Under the pieces are notes generated by a model, which did not search any database, had not been told where the DNA came from, and saw only the letters and a list, made by a program, of their open reading frames with translations. A DNA stretch of 64,000 nucleotides, taken from positions 1,178,001-1,242,000 of the forward strand of contig NC_085924.1 in the NCBI RefSeq assembly GCF_035222485.1, given 5' to 3'. Position 1 is the first letter of the stretch. Each line of letters opens with the position of its first letter. Made by a program: the position numbers and the translations under genes. Of the stretch, positions 21,831-33,443 are shown in pieces. The stretch comes from Podospora pseudoanserina (lineage: Eukaryota; Ascomycota; Sordariomycetes; Sordariales; Podosporaceae).

Positions 21831-22605
21831 TAAGATTGATGCATGTCGTCATTGGAATTAACTCTCATGTGGGAGAACTATGAGAGACGCAAGGAGAAAC
21901 GCCGCATGAACATGTGCAAATTTGATTGATGATCGAATAAGCAAATTCCCGAATGCGGCCGCCAAAGTGCGTCTGACTCAGCGTCGCCTTGGTAAGATGT
22001 AAGCCGAATGATGTGTCGCAGAATTCGGGGATCGCGGCACAATGTCACTGGGCGCCTCTGGGCCAGAAGACTAGTGGCTTGCTCGTCTAGGGCGCCAGGT
22101 GTGGTCGCCTGGGCACATCACTGGGCATGGCGTGATTCATGGCTGCCATCTTCTCGGTAGGTCGGCAGCTGTCTCTTTTCAGTATCTTTGCGACCTCCAT
22201 CTCAATTTTACTTCATTGGGTTTAAGGCTTTTATCAGAACAAGACCCTGCGGCTCTCCCCCTTCCCTAAGTTGACAGCCACCCGCAATTTAACGATCGCC
22301 ACCGAGGCAGATCATCAGCACTATGAGACAAGGCGTGAGAGCGCCTTCGGTGACCAGAACAATCACTCACTCTCACTGGTCACGCTAACGGAAGCTGCAT
22401 TGATTCTGCTGTGGCACGGTCATTGCATGGCCTGGGCCGTCAATCCAGGCCGCTGGTATCTCTGCCATGTTGAGGGGATCGAATCATTGCAGTTAACCTT
22501 ATCCCGACTGCATCTCAGTTCTCCATTGCCCCCCATGAGCGCGATTTTCGTCGTCTCATCACTCTTTACAGTGATCCGTAATGTCCAACTAACGCCAATG
22601 CCACC
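21831..22605. other. Intergenic / 5' region
   Basis: No gene seen. A plus-strand ORF at 22271-22693 overlaps the next gene's start in another frame and is not protein-like. Confidence 0.5.
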
Positions 22606-24306
22606 ATGCTTTTTGCTCGTTCACCAAGGACACCAACAAGTCTACCAACTCCAACTCCGCAAACACCCCATGTGCAAGACAACACACCACTAAGCCCAGA
22701 AAATGACACGACAAAAGTACCGCATCGATGGGGCCATTCCAGCATGATGCCCGTGGACGATGACTGTCTTCCCGAAGTCAGACAGTTCAGCGACTTGGAA
22801 GTCCCAACACATTATCCTCTTGGCGCCATCCCAGAGGCTGTCAATCAGGATGCTCTTCCCGAAGTCAAATCGCACATCGCCATCAGCGCCAACTTCAACC
22901 AACCACCAAGCTCACAACCGACATCGCGGCCAGCCACAGCAAGCCAAACACAATCGCAACCAACAACGACACTACCACCACGTCCCGGGTCAGCAAGACG
23001 AAAATTATGGATCGTTCTCGGGAGTGCTGTCGCCCTATTATTAGCAACCATAGCAATAGCACTTGGTCTCGGCTTGGGACTCGGGCTCAGCAAGAAAAAT
23101 GATACTCCCTCATCCTCAACGTCCTCAAACACAACAGGATCCGCCTGCCAAAGTGATAGCACAAGAATCTTCCGACGGACAATGGCTGCTGCCGTCTTCA
23201 ACGGTTCTCTCCACATCTTCTCCCGAGGCCGAGACAGCAACATTTGGTTTCGCTCGTGGGGAATTCAACCTGAAGGAAGTAATGCCCCCGCAACTTGGAC
23301 CACCGACTGGGTAACTCTTGCCGAAGGTCCCGGCATGGAACTCATGCCCTTCATCGGGGCACCAACAGTCATCGCCTCGACAGACGGGAGCCGCATGGAT
23401 GTCTTCGCCACAAGCACCATGTCAGGCAATGTCAACACGATCAGGTTCACAAAGGCCAATCGAACGACGGAGTGGGAAAGCCTGGGAGGTTTCGGTCTAA
23501 GCTCTATCGCGATTTGCAATTCACCCTTGACGGACAACTCGTCAGCACCGACATACGACATGTGGATGTTGGGGAAGAATTCGACGACCGTTATCAAGAA
23601 CACTTGGGACACTTCCAAGGAGATAGGTGGCTGGGACGAGACGAGTATTCCCGTCCTCGCCAGTTCCGGAACAAGCCCTGCCGTCATCTGCAGCAAGCAC
23701 GACCCTGAATATACCGTCTTCACCTTTGGCCAAGGGACAGACGAGCTAAGAAGCACTCGTTTTTCTACCACTAACAATATCTGGAGCTCATGGAATCCAT
23801 GGGGCCACAATTTCCGGGGAGATCCGGTGGCAGTCTCCGTCGACGAGGGTCGCGTGATATACTTTTTTGGTGTGGGGACAAACTCGAACATGTATCACTT
23901 CACCTGGGAGGAGGGCATCGAATCGGAGCCAAGGTCTATCGGGGGTAACTGGAGCAGTATCCCCAGTGCAGTGGTTATCGGCGCCGGGACCAAGGATGAG
24001 CAGATCCACGTCGTTGCGTTGGATCAAGAAAGAAAGCTGCAGCATAGAACCTTTGGTGATTTTGGTGGAGGGCGAAAGTGGCAAGCTACCAGGTGGGAGA
24101 AGCTGGAGAAGAAAGGGAATAGTGCCCCGCTGGTGTTTTCATATCCGGATGCAAAGGGCAAGGAACAGATTGGGTTGGCGATGTTGGATGATGATAATCA
24201 TCTATTGTTTGCCACTTGGGAGGCGAGTAATGATACTTTGTGGGTGAAGTCGATTTCCTGGGTACAGGCTGAGGGTTACTTGATTAATGAGAGCGTTTGC
24301 ATTTGA
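22606..24306 (+). CDS. Type II membrane protein with lectin-like beta-propeller ectodomain
   Basis: Single exon, 566 aa, ATG at 22606; Met47/48 is a possible later start. Residues 1-130 are a disordered Pro/Thr/Gln-rich cytosolic part. RRKLWIVLGSAVALLLATIA leads a membrane helix with a (GL)n run at about 134-161, and the positive RRK before it predicts an N-in topology. After a Ser/Thr linker come about 390 residues of repeated blades with spaced Trp/aromatic motifs (NIWFRSWG, NIWSSWNPWG, LWVKSISWV) and DG/NG turns. This resembles fungal fucose-lectin-like propellers of the AAL/PLL kind. That is a structural inference from repeat spacing, not a firm match. It has several N-glycosylation sequons and is likely a cell-surface glycan-binding protein. 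Confidence 0.8.
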   Translation: MLFARSPRTPTSLPTPTPQTPHVQDNTPLSPENDTTKVPHRWGHSSMMPVDDDCLPEVRQFSDLEVPTHYPLGAIPEAVNQDALPEVKSHIAISANFNQPPSSQPTSRPATASQTQSQPTTTLPPRPGSARRKLWIVLGSAVALLLATIAIALGLGLGLGLSKKNDTPSSSTSSNTTGSACQSDSTRIFRRTMAAAVFNGSLHIFSRGRDSNIWFRSWGIQPEGSNAPATWTTDWVTLAEGPGMELMPFIGAPTVIASTDGSRMDVFATSTMSGNVNTIRFTKANRTTEWESLGGFGLSSIAICNSPLTDNSSAPTYDMWMLGKNSTTVIKNTWDTSKEIGGWDETSIPVLASSGTSPAVICSKHDPEYTVFTFGQGTDELRSTRFSTTNNIWSSWNPWGHNFRGDPVAVSVDEGRVIYFFGVGTNSNMYHFTWEEGIESEPRSIGGNWSSIPSAVVIGAGTKDEQIHVVALDQERKLQHRTFGDFGGGRKWQATRWEKLEKKGNSAPLVFSYPDAKGKEQIGLAMLDDDNHLLFATWEASNDTLWVKSISWVQAEGYLINESVCI

Positions 24307-24454
24307 GTGGCAATGTGGAGCCCACTGCCCCATTGTTGCCATGCCTGTATCATATATCTATCTATGCCCATTCACCTTCTTGACAAGGTTCAAATAGGCA
24401 TGTGGCTTTGAGTTTGTATCTTGCTCGCATCCCCCGAACTCCCATCCACAGAGG

Positions 24455-25076
24455 TTACTTGAGCACTACAGCGGTGCCCGCAGCAATACTTCCACCTTCA
24501 GCCGTTTGTCCTGTGCGGAGACCCTTGCTGATATTGGCCTTGCCGCCATAGGCGAGGCCGGCAATCGCTTGGTGGCCCCTAGCATCACCTCCAAACCCCC
24601 TTTCCACCCCAAAGGTTGCCCTCCTCGTCAATCCCACCGCCCTGGCCCCTGCCTCAACCTATTCCTCCTTTTTTGGCGACGGCCGTTGCCCCCATCGCGA
24701 ACCAGTCGTTGGCTACTGCCACGCTCGAGTCGTATCAAAACTCGAGAGGCCCGGGCTTTCCCGTCTTGCCGTGGCGGAAGACATACGCGAGAGTCTGGCT
24801 GAGGTTGGTGATCTCCTTGCCCTTAAACCAGACTGTCACCTCACCGGTCACCGGTTACGCGTCTGCTGCAAGCCTGGCTTTGATCTCTTTGAGAGTGCTG
24901 TCATCGGGCATGTCTTCGTATTCACCCTCGCCCACACCCTCCTTGGAGTTCTTCTTTACTGCATACATTGCGGTGGTCAGCAAGACATAGAAATAAGCCG
25001 AAGGGCTGACAGTGATGAGGCATCACATACCGGGACGGTAGCTGTACACCACTGTGATCTTGGTGAAGCGAGGCAT
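24455..25076 (-). pseudogene. Unrecognised fungal gene, decayed
   Basis: Starts MPRFTKITVVYSYRP at 25076. A GTATGT intron of about 90 bp can be spliced to KKNSKEGVGEGEYEDMPDDS and TLKEIKARLAADA. The same frame then meets at least three stops, one after AADA, one after GKPGPLEF and one after KKGGIG, with clear protein text between them (PVTGEVTVWFKGKEITNLSQ, YDSSVAVANDWFAMGATAVA). A further frame change leads to an ending ...GQTAEGGSIAAGTAVVLK. It has the look of a gene lost recently. I do not know the family. Confidence 0.6.
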
Positions 25077-25914
25077 CTTTGCTGATGTTTTGTTGGTTGT
25101 GCGCTTTGGTTCTAGACTTGTGGACGGTTGTTGTTAGATCCAGAAAGCTGGTTCTTGATGCTTCTTTTCTACCAAAGTGGTCGTGGAAGAGTTGGGGAGA
25201 TGCACACGGAGCTGGGGCATGTGCTGGTGATGCGCGCAGCGGGGATGCCCGTGGCGACAATCACGCTCAGGGAGGAAACGCCTATGGCGGAGACGCAGTT
25301 GGACATTGACTAGCTTAGGCAATGCGCGGAGAACTACCTACACCAACCCACGAGGCTACAATCTGCCTGCAACTCGAACCACAAAGTCTCCCTGGCTGTG
25401 TTCTGGTCAGAGACTGCCTGCCCTGGATGGTAGGGAAAAGTCGGGCACGGCACAAAGCAGAGGCGAGGGGTCGGGCAATTAGATTGGGTATTGTTTTCGC
25501 GTTTGACGGAGTATTCGTTGTGGGGATGGAGAGTGGAGAGCCTTGAGTGTCTTCTCTGACCAAATGGTACCATTGCACTCAGGTTCCAACAGCCTTTCAC
25601 ATGACTTCAGGCTCCTTTCTCAATTTTCATGATCATTGGGGTGGGTTTCTGTCCCTACCTCTGAGTACCTACGGTACCTAGGTACGCGGTTGACAGGTAA
25701 GTCTACCTTGGCATGACAGTTGCGATGGCAGACAAGCTCGCCGTCCAACTAAAGGCTTTAGGTACTTTCGATAGTGACTCTGGCATAGTTCTCTTGCGCT
25801 CGGAGAAGCAGCAAGAGATAAAAGAATATGCAACAATCGTGTGGTTCTCAAGATCCCAAGAGTGTTGGAAACAGTAAACTTCCCACGAGTTGGTTGGACA
25901 ATTAGCCGCTCTAT
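25077..25914. other. Intergenic, no gene seen
   Basis: Short ORFs only. 25650-25690 holds a small GGTACC-containing palindromic run. The last 100 bp are presumably the leader of the lectin-like gene. Confidence 0.45.
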
Positions 25915-27406
25915 ATGCACTCTCTCAAGTTTTCAGAAATAACGGCTCCTTCCTTACGCGCACCCCAGCCGCCCCAACCGCCACAACCGCCTCCTCCAGG
26001 AGGGCAACAGTTCTTACCACAGCTGCCCAAGCGGCCAGAGACGGCAAGCTCAAGAGGTATGAAGCCACTGGAGAGTGTGGAGCTGACATGGCCCGACGAC
26101 TGCGTTTTGATGGGACCCGACGCTGTATTCGAGTCCTTTCTTCAAGATGACTTGTTGGGAGGCAACTACCCCTGGGCCAACGTCCCGGCGAGCTCCAGTC
26201 AGGTCCCCATTCTGGAGGAACAACCTGGCGGTTATGGCGTGCCAAGGCGCCTCTTTTTCCGACCTCAAGTGACCATCAACGTCTATAGCACTAGTGACTC
26301 GAGCATAAGCGCAAGTGCAAGTGGCAGTGGATCGGTCGCCAAAGCAACGGGGGAGAGATCGGGGAAAGGTTCAGGTTCGGGGGCAGCTTCAGGTGTTGGG
26401 GCCGGAGTTGGCTCAGGTACAGGCGTAGGGGAGGGTATGGGAGCCGGACTTGGTTCAGGTACGGGCCTTGGCGCCGGTGTAGGTACCTGAGTGGGTTCAG
26501 GCAAAGGCATAGGGGCTGGTGTATGCACTGGAATGGATGCCGGGGTTGGCTCAGGCACGGGGGGAGGAGCGGGCATGGGAGTTGGTATCGGCGCAGCCAT
26601 GGGCATAGGGGCGGGAATAAGAAGCTGGAGTCGGTGTAGGCACGGGCGTAGGAGCGGGACTGGGGGCGGGTATGGGAGTTGGCGCTGGTGTAGGCACCAG
26701 AGTTGGCTCAGGGGCAGGTGTTGGGGTGGCCGCAGCTGAAGGAACGGGTGTGGGCGTTGGGACCGGAGAGGGCGGTTCAGGTACGGGAGGTGATAGCAAG
26801 GAGGGGGAGGGTGGTGTCGACACCGGCGAAGGGGGGTCAGGTACTGGAGGTGATGGTAGAGGGGGAGAGGGCGATGCGCGTGGGGGCAACGCTCAAATTG
26901 ATGGAAGCGGAGTGCCCTGGGATCCGGCTTTGGGGCGCGATTTGGGCCCGGGTGGGGAGCATGGTCGGGAGGGTCGGGGTCTTCGTACTGGACTGGGAAG
27001 CGAAGGCGAACGTGAAGATGAAGGGGTAGCCTGGGGACAAGCAGAGTGGCAACCGGAGATGGAAACTCTGTCGAAAAAGGTTGAGTAGCTCTCGGCACTA
27101 GTCTCGAGTCTTTCGAATTTTCCAACACACCCAGCTCCTCCGGCGGTGGAGTCTGGGGTCTGGGACACTGGCGTCCGGCCATGGCAGCAGGCCCAGGCAC
27201 GTATCAACTTCAGCACACCGTTTACCTCGGTGCCCTCTGTGGTGCTTGCTATCAGCTCGGTTGAAATACCTAACGGGTCCGATTGGCGCATCAAGACATA
27301 CGCAACTGCCATTGACTGTAAGGGGTTCACCGCTCATGCCAACAGTTGGGGCCATACCTTGTTATACATGTGCAATATCTCATGGATTGCAGTCGCAGCG
27401 GCTTAA
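25915..27406 (+). pseudogene. H-type lectin protein with GVG-repeat linker, probably broken
   Basis: The ATG at 25915 opens a 191-codon frame with a Pro-rich start, a folded-looking middle (VELTWPDDCVLMGPDAVFES, PRRLFFRPQVTINVYSTSDS) and a linker of G[VATS]G units. It stops at a TGA about 26490. The repeat goes on in the same frame and then in another, where [12 protein letters not shown] reaches a TAG near 27086. Just past it, still in that frame, comes a clean H-type lectin domain (PF09458 type): ESGVWDTGVRPWQQAQARIN, TPFTSVPSVVLAISSVEI, DWRIKTYATAIDCKGFTAHA, ending at 27406. Such domains bind N-acetylgalactosamine-type sugars. Slippage in the minisatellite is the likely cause of the frame loss. 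Introns removing the stops cannot be fully excluded. Confidence 0.65.
26362..26800. repeat. GC-rich minisatellite coding Gly-Val/Ala/Thr-Gly
   Basis: Imperfect units of roughly 18-36 bp built from GGCNCNGG/GGAGTTGGC-like words run through the lectin gene's linker. On the minus strand the same DNA reads as a long PVPEPTPAP-type ORF, which I regard as a by-product of the repeat. Confidence 0.8.
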
Positions 27407-28071
27407 TTGCCTAGGGATAGTGGCCATGAAGTCTGCGAACTGCCCCTGTTAGTGTTATGCTGTTCAGTTCAGTTGGCCTTGGGTGTACATGAAAGGATAG
27501 AGTTGAACCTGTTGTCTTGAACTCACGTAAAATGTTAGGTAGTTATCGTTGGCCACGGGGTTTGGCGAGAATTGGAACAGCAGTTTTCACATCAGGTAAG
27601 GTTGCCAGAACCTGCATGGCGACTACCTAGTACTGCAAGTCCAAATTCTTTTTTTTTTATGTCTGCCGCTTGGGTGGTGAACTAAGGTAGGTAGGCACCT
27701 ATTCCTTGATGTTCAACGGTACGGATGAATAACATGCGCTTGGGAGGGTATGGGGAAACTTGAAAGTTTATTTTTGACACATCTCGAGCTTCTGATAGGT
27801 AGGATTTGGCATGGTTTGGAGTCGATGAAGGCAAGGTAGCATAGAAGCTTTGCCTCGTGGTTGAAGATTAATTCCTCACATTTGTAAAACTAGGTAGCGT
27901 AACCCCTGATCCTTGATGAGCGTATATTCGTGATATCCAAGCCCATTCCCATCTTAATGACCCGTTCCATAGTATCCTCAAAGGAAATCCACAACCCCTC
28001 CAAATATTGCATCCGCATTATATGAAATCATCATTCATCAACCCCTTCCACACCCAAAATCACCCCGGCCT
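27407..28071. other. Intergenic, no gene seen
   Basis: Moderately AT-rich, with a poly-T run near 27650. It is the 3' side of two converging genes. Confidence 0.5.
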
Positions 28072-28574
28072 CTAATTCCCAGTATAAGGGTTGACCCAGG
28101 GTCTGCACTTATTCGCAGCACAGAATCCATTGCAGCAAGGTCCCACATACTGCCCATTGCGATAGCAGTCTCCATACACAGGCAAGCAGAAGCCCTGGCA
28201 CCTCACACTCTTGATCGGCTGCGGCGGGCCGACAAACAGCTGGTTCAGGCCTCCAGAGGAGATACCCTGCTGCAGGGCCTTCTCGCCGTCGGTGTAGAAA
28301 GTGCAGAAGCCAGAGATGTAGTAAGATGATTCGATGATGGAGATGGAGAGGACGTTGTCTATCTTCATGTTAGTGGGAACAGGTGTTGGTGGAGAGGAGA
28401 GAGGAACATACTGGTGAAAACCTCCGAACCATCAGCAGGCAAGGTCAAGGAATACTCCGCCGGACCACCCTTGAACTTGATAGAAACAGTCTGAACGTCG
28501 CGTTCCTCGATGACGGGGATTGCGGTAGTAGAGGCCAGCCCGACGGCGGCGAGGAGAAGGGTGAGATACTTCAT
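28072..28574 (-). CDS. Cysteine-rich secreted protein with knottin-like C-terminus, 149 aa
   Basis: Exon 1 is 28574-28412, exon 2 28358-28072; the 53 bp intron has a GTATGT donor and an ATAG acceptor, and the split codon gives Asn. MKYLTLLLAAVGLASTTAIP is a signal peptide, followed by a dibasic-like EERD. The N-terminal half is beta-rich (TVSIKFKGGPAEYSLTLPAD). The last 45 residues hold eight of the nine mature-chain cysteines in the order C-x3-C-x6-C-x8-CC-x3-C-x5-C, including a CC pair (VGPCCNGFC). That order resembles an inhibitor cystine knot, but pairing cannot be told from sequence. The promoter lies at 28575-28750. It may be a secreted effector or antimicrobial-type peptide; this is inference. 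The gene looks whole. Confidence 0.8.
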
Positions 28575-29941
28575 GATTTTGTGTATGCTCAAGTGAGATA
28601 GATGTTGTAATCGTTGCAAAAGATGTTGTGATCTGGTCTATCAAGCTTTTGTATCTTCAAGTTGGGAGACAACACCTCCCTTTATACTTTTAGTTTCACC
28701 CTCTTTCTGGATAGTAACGCGCTCCATCGGGTGACGTGACTCCATCTACTTCCATCACCGATCCCACTTCCACCCGACCAACCCGATGATATCCCTCACC
28801 CGGCATGCCAAACTGAGAATGCCTCCCATCACTCTACCGCCTGTGCAAAAATGTCACCCTCACTCAAATCGATAGTTCAGCTCAACACGATGTCACCTCT
28901 TCGGTTAGCCTCCCAGCAAAAGTGAATGCGACCCGGGAACAAAAAACGTGGAATACGAGGCAGTGCGTCAATCTCTGGCTTGGCATTGGTGGAGCTAGTC
29001 ACACAACCTCTCCCCATCACCTCAGCTGACCACGTGCATCCTTCTCTCTACTCGGTCCCAGAGCTTCAATCGTGTGTTGTGAACTGCTCGTTTCTCGTAA
29101 TGCCTTCGGACTAGTCCTAGTCAGACCATGGGTGCTGTTGTCAAGGGTCCGATCTGGGTTTGGTTCGATGGTTAGTTATTTTCGGTGACATCAACATGGA
29201 GATCAACCAATCGCGAATTTTTCAAACAGGCCTGATAGCTTTAAACCTGCGCCCTCCCGGCCCGTCATCGAAAAAATATTATCCACTCACCAGCCCTATC
29301 ACTGCATCAAAGGCGTTCTGTACCACCTCTCATGTCTCTCCGTGCCAAGGAAGCAGACAAATGAAGCCCCAAAGAACAATATCGAGGACTATATTCTCCG
29401 GTAGGCACAGCATGTGTTAACACGACAGATGTCAGCCCAGAAACAAGCTACCTGCAGACCGGCTGCATGAGGTCCCGTCGATCATCAATTTCCCCGCTGA
29501 GGGTTTGGCATAGTGTAGCTCTATACGAAGAGACCCATTTATACCATTGGTCAACCCACCAGTAGCGTGGCTTTGGTAAGACGGCGTATTCTCTCTCCAG
29601 AATCCCCATACCCCAGATATCTAGCTCTCGGATTTCGAGTCGTCGGTATAGGCAGGGAATGCTTATTGTTGAGTGTTATTCGTCGACTGATATTGGCTGT
29701 GTTGTCAGACTTCGGTAACCGAGTAGATGATCGAGATCAGGTGGCCATCCTTTGTTTTTACCGCGATAGCCGAATGCAGGATTTCCGAGACTCGAGCTGT
29801 TGTGATATCATCTAGCCTGTGAGAGTCGGTGAGTGGGGATCAGGTCAGGAAAATCGAATGTCTAAAGAAACAATGGATTGTAGCATAATCCAAACAGGGG
29901 TATTAACGACAGCAAACATTGCAACTGGCAACTGCCCATCT
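28575..29941. other. Intergenic, no gene seen
   Basis: Upstream region of the cysteine-rich gene and downstream region of the ABC transporter. Short ORFs only; nothing recognised. Confidence 0.5.
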
Positions 29942-32900
29942 CTAGATCCTCATTTTCGTCCCCCACACAAGCCCGACAAACGCCAAAATCCTGTAGATCG
30001 TCCCAATACCCACCAAAATCCCCATATTCTGCCACAGCCCATCTAGACGAAACCCTGTCATGAACGCCGCTGATTCAATGTCGTAGAGATACCCCAATGG
30101 TGACACAAGCTGCCCAAAATAAATCTCCGCCAGCCACACGCCCGGACTCATCCTCCACAACCACTCCATTTTCCTATAACACCTCAGTCAGCATGTGAAA
30201 CACAACACCACCTCAATGAGAAAAAGACTCACCAGTTTCGCACACTGCTCAACGGCGGCGCTGCTCCGCTCAAAATGCCCACAATCAACGCAATCATCGT
30301 TGCAAACAGCGGTGCATCCTCCCTCTTGACCACCATACTAATCACACTCGCCAGTCCAAAAATGCAATAGAAATACCACAAATTCGCGGCAAAGCCCAAT
30401 CCCCATCCCATGATAGGCGTGCTCAACAACCACAACGGCACTGTAAAGTGCATGCACGCCATCGTCATTCTCGGCAAAACAGAAACACTCTTCGCCATGA
30501 AATACGCCAGCCTCGAGTGCCCCGCCTCCGCCTCTCTCCTGTGCAACAGCATCTCCTCGGAAAACACCCGCACCCCCGGAGCGGCTGAGACAAGACCTAT
30601 AGCAATGGCTGTCAACAACGCCATCTCGGGGGCTGACTTGAAGTCTGACGCAGTCGAAAGAATCTCATAGGGCCGGTGGTAAAGTCCCATGAACAACACA
30701 CCATTCTTCGCATTCTCTGCCAGACCCAACAGAAACCCAGCAAGGGCGGCAAGCCCAACTTCAAACCAAAAAACGGACAGGTTGCGGTATTGCTGAAGAA
30801 ACGCGCGGGATAGACATAGGGTGAACTGCTTGAGCCGTGAGGCTCCGCGTTTCTTGAGGAGTCGGCCAAGGGGTGCCTTGCTTGCGTTGAAATTCCCGAC
30901 AGCCAGAACTGAAGCACTGCTTTGACGGAGCTTTGACTTTGCAGTGGCCAAGTTGACAGTAAAAGGTGACACAGGTCTTACCACCGAGACACGAGTATTC
31001 CTCCGCTCATTGTCGTCGTCTCCCGCAGTCGACGAACCACTCTCAGGGCTACCAGGCCGCGACACTTCCATCGTGGGCACCACCGGACTCTGAATCTCCT
31101 TCCGGCACGCAACCCAATTAGCAATCAAAGCATCCTTTGAGATATCCCCAGACGTCTTGTACGCCCTTCCATTCCCAGTGATAATATCCGTCACCACATC
31201 ACCATAGTTGGCATGTTTCGGAAAGATGTAACCAAACTTCTCAAAGAACGGCTGAACACCCGACTCTGGCCCTTCGTAGAGCTGCTGGCCATTGGCGAGT
31301 AAAATCAAGTCGTCCAACATTTCAAAGATCTCCATTCTTGGCTGATGGATGATGGCAATCACAGAAATGCCAAGTCTTGCAATAGCCTTGAGGGTGCGCA
31401 TTATGGAGCTTGCTGACGTGGCGTCAAGACCAGATGTTGGCTCATCCAGAAATATCGCCATTGGTGCTGCGGCAAGTTCCATACCAATGCTGACACGCTT
31501 CCGCTGACCACCGCTGATGACAGGCTTTCCAACACTGCCAACCAGAGAGTCCCGGACATGGGAGAGCTCGAGGCAGTCGATGACCGCGGTAACATGGTTC
31601 TCAATTTCTTGTGAAGTCCAAGTGCGAGGAAGGCGTATCCGTGCAGAGTGCATAATGTTCTCCCGCACTGTCAGGTCGGGAAGAACGATGTCGTCTTGGG
31701 GGACATAGCCGATCAGCTTCTTGTACCGCGCCAGCTTCCCAGGTACTCCGTTGACCTCCACCTTGCCGTGAGTGTACTCAATCTTGCCCATCAAGACATT
31801 GACAAATGTTGATTTCCCTGCTCCAGAACCACCCATGACCGCAGTGAGTGTACCGCTTCGGATGGAGCCAGTGATATCCTGCAGAATTGGGCGACTGGCT
31901 CCTTTTGGCTGAAACGCAAGCTGAGAATAACCGAATGATAGACCAATATCAGAAGCATCAGTTGCCTTGCGCATCGAGTCGATGAAGGCCCTAATCTGGG
32001 GCGGAAGGCTCTTCTCCAGGTCTTCTCCTTGTGGGCTCATAATTCCCTCCGGATTTCGATACGACCGGACAGGCATGGTCAAGGCTTCTTGAAAGCCAGC
32101 CCAAACATCTCCCCTACCAAGGGGTGGATGACTGCCCACAGCTCGCATCTCATGGTCCATATCATCTGACCTCTCACCCTCCTCTGATATCCTTTTGTAC
32201 TTGCGCCGGGTTACTGCCCTCGCTAATCCAACGACTGTCGACTCCGGCTTCTTCGACAAGCTGCTGTGATGAACCTGGGCGCTCGATGAAAGACGACTGC
32301 GGAACCGGAGGATGATGATTCCAATGATAATAAAAATGTCGAGAGCAATCAAGACCCCCAGAGGGATGAAGTACCGTTCGTACGAGGAGCCCTCAGGGCA
32401 AAGACTGCCAACAGCACAGGGGGTGGGTGTCGCTGCTCCAGGCTGGCAATAATGGCCGGCTGGGCAGCTAAAGGTAGTCTTGCCACCTGGAGGGCAGTAA
32501 TTCCCAGCTTGACAGATGATCGGCTCGAATGGCCCCATCCCAATGTTCGTCCCATCGATAGCGCATGCGTGGTAACCCAATCGAGCCATCTGGCATTCGG
32601 CAAATGGGGGACAGAACTGCGGCAATGAGTTGACGGTATTGTTTTGGCCTGTTGGAAGTGAAGTTAGCGAGCTAGCAACTCGATCCCATACCAGCGGAGA
32701 AACGGACACTGAAAGCCAGGAAGACATCCTCTCGTCTTCCAGTCGTCCACATCCTGCAACCTCAAGGGTACTGCGCCAGGTCTCCAACATGGGGCTGCGT
32801 CCACTGGAGCTTCGTTTCTGTCTCGCTGCTCTACGGCACGGTAGTATGATGTCGAGAATGAGGTTCGATTTTCTCCCGTGCAGGCTTGGTCCCAAACACC

Positions 32901-33443
32901 CAAGCCATCCGTTCCAGGGACCAAAGACGAGGATTCGTGATCCCATCGAAAGGGGTGTTCTCTCAGCGGGGGGTTCGATCCATCGTTCATTGGTAGTTCT
33001 AGGACTTGGCGGGCATCTATTCCATCGTTGTTGATGGGCTTGAACCACTTTCCCGTGGTGAAGTCGATATCAGCTACCGTTTGGTTCCCCGAGCATCGCC
33101 AGAGAAGACTCCCCGCCTTGTTCTCTGATATGGCTGGATCCGGCTCGCGTCGACAAAGACATGCTTCAGTGTCAAGAAAAGTGGGCCCTAATGGTGGGTG
33201 AAGTGGTAGAAAAGGAATCTGAAGGTCATTGGAGATATCTCTTTCAGGACCCCCAGCCCATTTGGCCTTGGGAAAAGCAGTAGCTGACGGATCAAATAGT
33301 GGACGGACCCGAATAGAGGGTGTGTGGGTGTTATGACCGCCACTTGTGCTCGCGTCAAACAACGGCCGTACATGGATCCTCTGTGTGTGTGTTGGACTGG
33401 TCTTGGATGGATTAGCGTCTGATGATCGAGTTCGAGTCGCCAT
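29942..33443 (-). CDS. ABCG-family ATP-binding cassette transporter (ADP1-like)
   Basis: Three exons by eye: 33443-32708, 32648-30233 and 30173-29942, with two 59 bp introns and consistent phases; 1,127 aa. Start ATG at 33443; an upstream frame to 33521 begins at GTG and was not used. The N-terminal region contains two RVRPLFD repeats and a Cys-rich part with FCPPFAECQ, CQAGNYCPPGG and CPAGHYCQPGA, as in the luminal EGF-like part of ADP1-type proteins. One TM lies near 338-360. The nucleotide-binding domain follows: Walker A GGSGAGKST at about 518-526, signature ISGGQRKR near 623-630, Walker B AIFLDEP near 643-649. After a variable linker come about five or six TM helices, ending GTKMRI. It is a half-transporter that must dimerise; the substrate is unknown. 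Intron 1 uses a GTCCGT donor. Intact. No typical signal peptide is seen, so an extra upstream exon is possible. Confidence 0.9.

Noticed and set aside
26283-27200. 305-codon minus-strand proline-rich ORF (PVPEPTPAP-type repeats)
   Set aside because: It is the reverse reading of the GVG minisatellite; the plus strand carries the H-type lectin domain and the folded N-terminal part, so the minus frame is a by-product.
5580-28574. Secondary-metabolite gene cluster built around the P450, the membrane proteins and the kinase-like gene
   Set aside because: No polyketide synthase, peptide synthetase, terpene cyclase or pathway regulator is present, and the P450 is P450nor, which acts in denitrification.
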